In this document: positions 61,646 through 64,000 of the stretch, one piece after another | How the letters are laid out: each line of letters starts with the position of its first letter | Numbering within the stretch: the first letter of the stretch is position 1 | Origin: Gyrodactylus bullatarudis | Taxonomy: Eukaryota > Platyhelminthes > Monogenea > Gyrodactylidea > Gyrodactylidae | Reading direction: 5' to 3' | Assembly (NCBI GenBank): GCA_012064415.1 | Contig: SSNU01000144.1 | Span: 795,084-859,083, forward strand | Length of the DNA: 64,000 bases | Program-made: the position numbers and the translations under genes | The notes under the pieces: generated by a model | What the model saw: the letters and a program-made list of their open reading frames with translations, nothing else | Told to the model about the DNA's origin: nothing | The model's database searches: none

Positions 61646-63745
61646 TTAATTGGTAAAACCAACTGGTTGATAAATACTGAAATCTTCATACCAGCTGAGC
61701 AAATGGGCTAGATGATTATCCAGTTTTTCAGGAGAAATTGCTTGATAAATCCTGATATTTTGCCATAATGTCTGGGATAAATCTTTTTTGTTGGATTGAA
61801 TAAAATGAATTTTCTCTGGGACTTTATCAGACAAGAGAAACGGAATTCTTCTATTCTCTGAATCATCATTCTTTGCAATCTGTTTGAGAGCAGAATTAAT
61901 AGGAGTCAAACTTATGGTTTTAATTCGGCTAAAGGCACTTGAAACAATGTTTATGGGATTAAACGATCCAAATTGTCTTTCTGCAATACGAGTAGTATCA
62001 ATTGACCTTTAGGGTTGGGAATATTAGAGTTGATAATTTTGTAAGAAATTTGAGTAACTTACTTTAATTCTTTATAATACTCGAGTGTAGAGAGTTTTTT
62101 TTCAGAAATAAAGGTATTTTCTCCAGTAAACTGTGAAAATTCATCTAAAAAGAGAAAAATAAATTGAAAGGAATCAATAAAATAATTTCTACTAATTTTT
62201 TTTATAATTTAGTGTTTTTTGTCTCTTATTAGCCATAAATAAAAATTAATGATAAAAAATATTAAAATTCTAGTTCTTATATCGATAGATATTCATATAA
62301 ATTCACTAACATTCGGCAATGAGTTTCATAACAGCATTCTGAATACCCTGATTGAGGAGAAAAAGGTCACCTTTATCATTCAAATTGGCATATTTGTCAA
62401 GAAATGGAAGATATTGGAACCAGTCCAACCTCATCTCTCCAGCTAATTTTGCTCCTTGTTTAAAGTAACCTTCATCAATGTCTGCTTTCCTCCACTTTAT
62501 GAATTGATTGCTCATCTTGGGGTATAATTTTGGATTTTTCCACATTTTCTGAAATGCCAGAGCCTAAGAGAAAAATTTTAATTTGAAAGTAATTCTACGA
62601 AAAAAACCTAATTCTTACCTCATTCAGGGACATAGGTCCAGCGTAGGCATCAAGCCTTGAACAATCTTCTTGTTGAGCAATTATTTCTTCATATTCATCA
62701 GCAAACTTTGGCCTATTGCTCGGGATAGGAGGTTGCTCAGGATATCTTTCACGCATGAATTTTTTTTTTAAATAAAATAGCTCCCTAAGGGAGACTGTCT
62801 TTACAACAGGCATTTCCAGAAGATGTCTTTTGCTGAGCAAAACAACATAATGTTCTTTAAAAACATTTAGAACCTCGTTGCTGCCAGGGATATTTTGTTG
62901 ATTAAGTTTGAAGGCAACTTCGTAAGCGGTGTTTTTATTTTTATCACGCATTGATAAAACTGTTCTTGGATGACTTAAAATTATTCGACAGCAATGAGCG
63001 TAGCCTTTGTAGACAGCAAGGTGTAAAGGAGTACAAAAATTCTATACAATGTAAAAACAGATTATTTTCACGTATATTTCCCAAATCAATAAAAAACTCA
63101 CAGTATCTGGACTGTTCAAATAAAAATCGAGCAAGTGATCACGATTAAAATCTAACTCTTTTTTTATGCCTGCTCGAGTATAAAGCTCGTTAGAATCTAA
63201 TAAGTCTAAAATAAGTTCCACCATTTCATATTGACCTGAAGCAGCAGCGAGATGTAGGGCATTGTGTCTAAAGTGATGCTATCACAAAATGATATAATTT
63301 AAATTTTTACTTGATAAATTTGTGGTAAATCTCTTTCATTCATAAGATATGAGGTGTTTAAGAGAACTTTATCTCTTACACCAACTACATCATTATCTTT
63401 GAGAGCTTTTTTGAAGGCAACAAATTGGGAACTTGTTATTGGGCTTCGAATTATTTCGGTTAAATTAGCATCATTTTTGGTATTCGTGACTGAAGAAGAA
63501 CATTTAACTTCGTAAGATAATGTTATTTTTTCATCCAAATTTCTTGAAATATCACCATTGACTGAACCTTCTTGAGATGAGCGTATTGCAAGCAGATTGA
63601 AATCTTTAATTAAGTCTTCGACTGTTAAATTAATAATAATAGTAAAAATAACACTAATCACACTTGTTTTAGCATCTTCAACAGCGAGAGCTTCTTCTTT
63701 TTCGCAATCATTCATGATATCGACACCATTTTCAATATCAGACAT
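61646..63745 (-). CDS. ANKLE2 homologue (ankyrin-repeat, nuclear-envelope assembly protein)
   Basis: Six exons on the minus strand: 63311..63745, 63102..63278, 62619..63041, 62311..62563, 62063..62144, 61646..62006 (576 aa). Two ankyrin repeats (NALHLAAASGQYEMVELIL, TPLHLAVYKGYAHCCRIIL) flank a 50-residue insert with DFNRDHLLDFYLNSPDT, an arrangement diagnostic for ANKLE2. YAGPMSLNEALAFQKMWK and GAKLAGEMRLDWFQYLPFL (family: GxELAxELGxPWVEYWEFL) follow. ANKLE2 recruits PP2A and VRK1 control to BAF during nuclear-envelope reassembly. No LEM domain or membrane helix is evident. VISVIFTIIINLT (from about 63656) is hydrophobic but may be an unspliced 42-bp intron. Introns are 32-166 bp. The start at 63745 is the first ATG in frame. 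Confidence 0.85.
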
Positions 63746-64000
63746 AGATTTTAAAATTCGAGAACAAAAATAGCTAGCATTTAGGGAAAATTTAGGTGAA
63801 CTTTTCAAAAAATCTCGAATTATTTATTTATTAAAACACGGACCTCTTGAATTTGGATGTTTGAACTTATTTATTTATTGAGAGATTTCGTTTTTTTATT
63901 TTGTAAAAAGGGCGTATAGAGCAGGTTTTCGGCCAACAACTCAACTATCATTGCATATAATAATTTCTGCTCTCTAGTGTCACTTGATTGTTCACTTAAT
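63746..64000. other. Upstream region of the ANKLE2 homologue
   Basis: 255 bp with no gene signal up to the window edge; presumably the ANKLE2 promoter. Confidence 0.4.

Overview
The window comes from an AT-rich animal nuclear genome. The evidence is spliced GT-AG genes on both strands and metazoan-only families (innexin, muscle-type myosin heavy chain, TEAD/Scalloped, neuronal calcium sensor, FAS1 adhesion protein). Innexin without any vertebrate-type feature points to a protostome. The TSNAXIP1-like, calaxin-like and Dpy-30-domain genes point to motile cilia or flagella, and the myosin points to muscle. Many introns are only 25-40 bp. A small ciliated spiralian (for example orthonectid, flatworm or miniaturised annelid) fits best, but this is inference and no species is claimed.

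Layout: 1-775 holds the 3' end of a neuronal calcium sensor gene. A gene-poor stretch to about 7 kb contains microsatellites and a Penelope-like element (PLE) fragment. A Dpy-30-domain gene (7.0-8.9 kb) precedes a tandem trio of small secreted proteins (9.2-10.2 kb), then a complete 14-exon myosin II heavy chain (10.7-17.2 kb, 1944 aa). Next come a secreted peptide with four CxxxC motifs, a LEPROT/VPS55 gene with three mini-introns, convergent SGF11, and an 11-exon TEAD gene (20.6-26.5 kb, minus). A pyrimidine 5'-nucleotidase, a beta-tubulin, a 30-bp-period minisatellite, an intronless innexin and a FAS1-repeat protein follow.

From 36.7 to 52 kb, mostly on the minus strand, lie a coiled-coil gene, calpain A (725 aa), a small LAMTOR4-like gene (plus strand) and calpain B (786 aa). 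The calpains are tandem paralogues with matching exon structures, and part of their catalytic exons is almost identical in nucleotide sequence although the intervening intron is not. A GRTP1-like TBC gene (plus) faces calpain B, and its ATG is split by a 29-bp intron. From 54.5 to 59.5 kb a probable TSNAXIP1-like gene has a 4.1-kb intron loaded with a dead PLE, a LINE tail and an inverted-repeat transposon remnant. The window ends with a calaxin-like EF-hand gene and an ANKLE2 homologue, both minus.

Exon joins were worked out by eye from reading phase, GT-AG sites and family knowledge. For the fully modelled genes the summed exon lengths divide by three; the FAS1 gene does so only after allowing one extra A. 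No database search was run.
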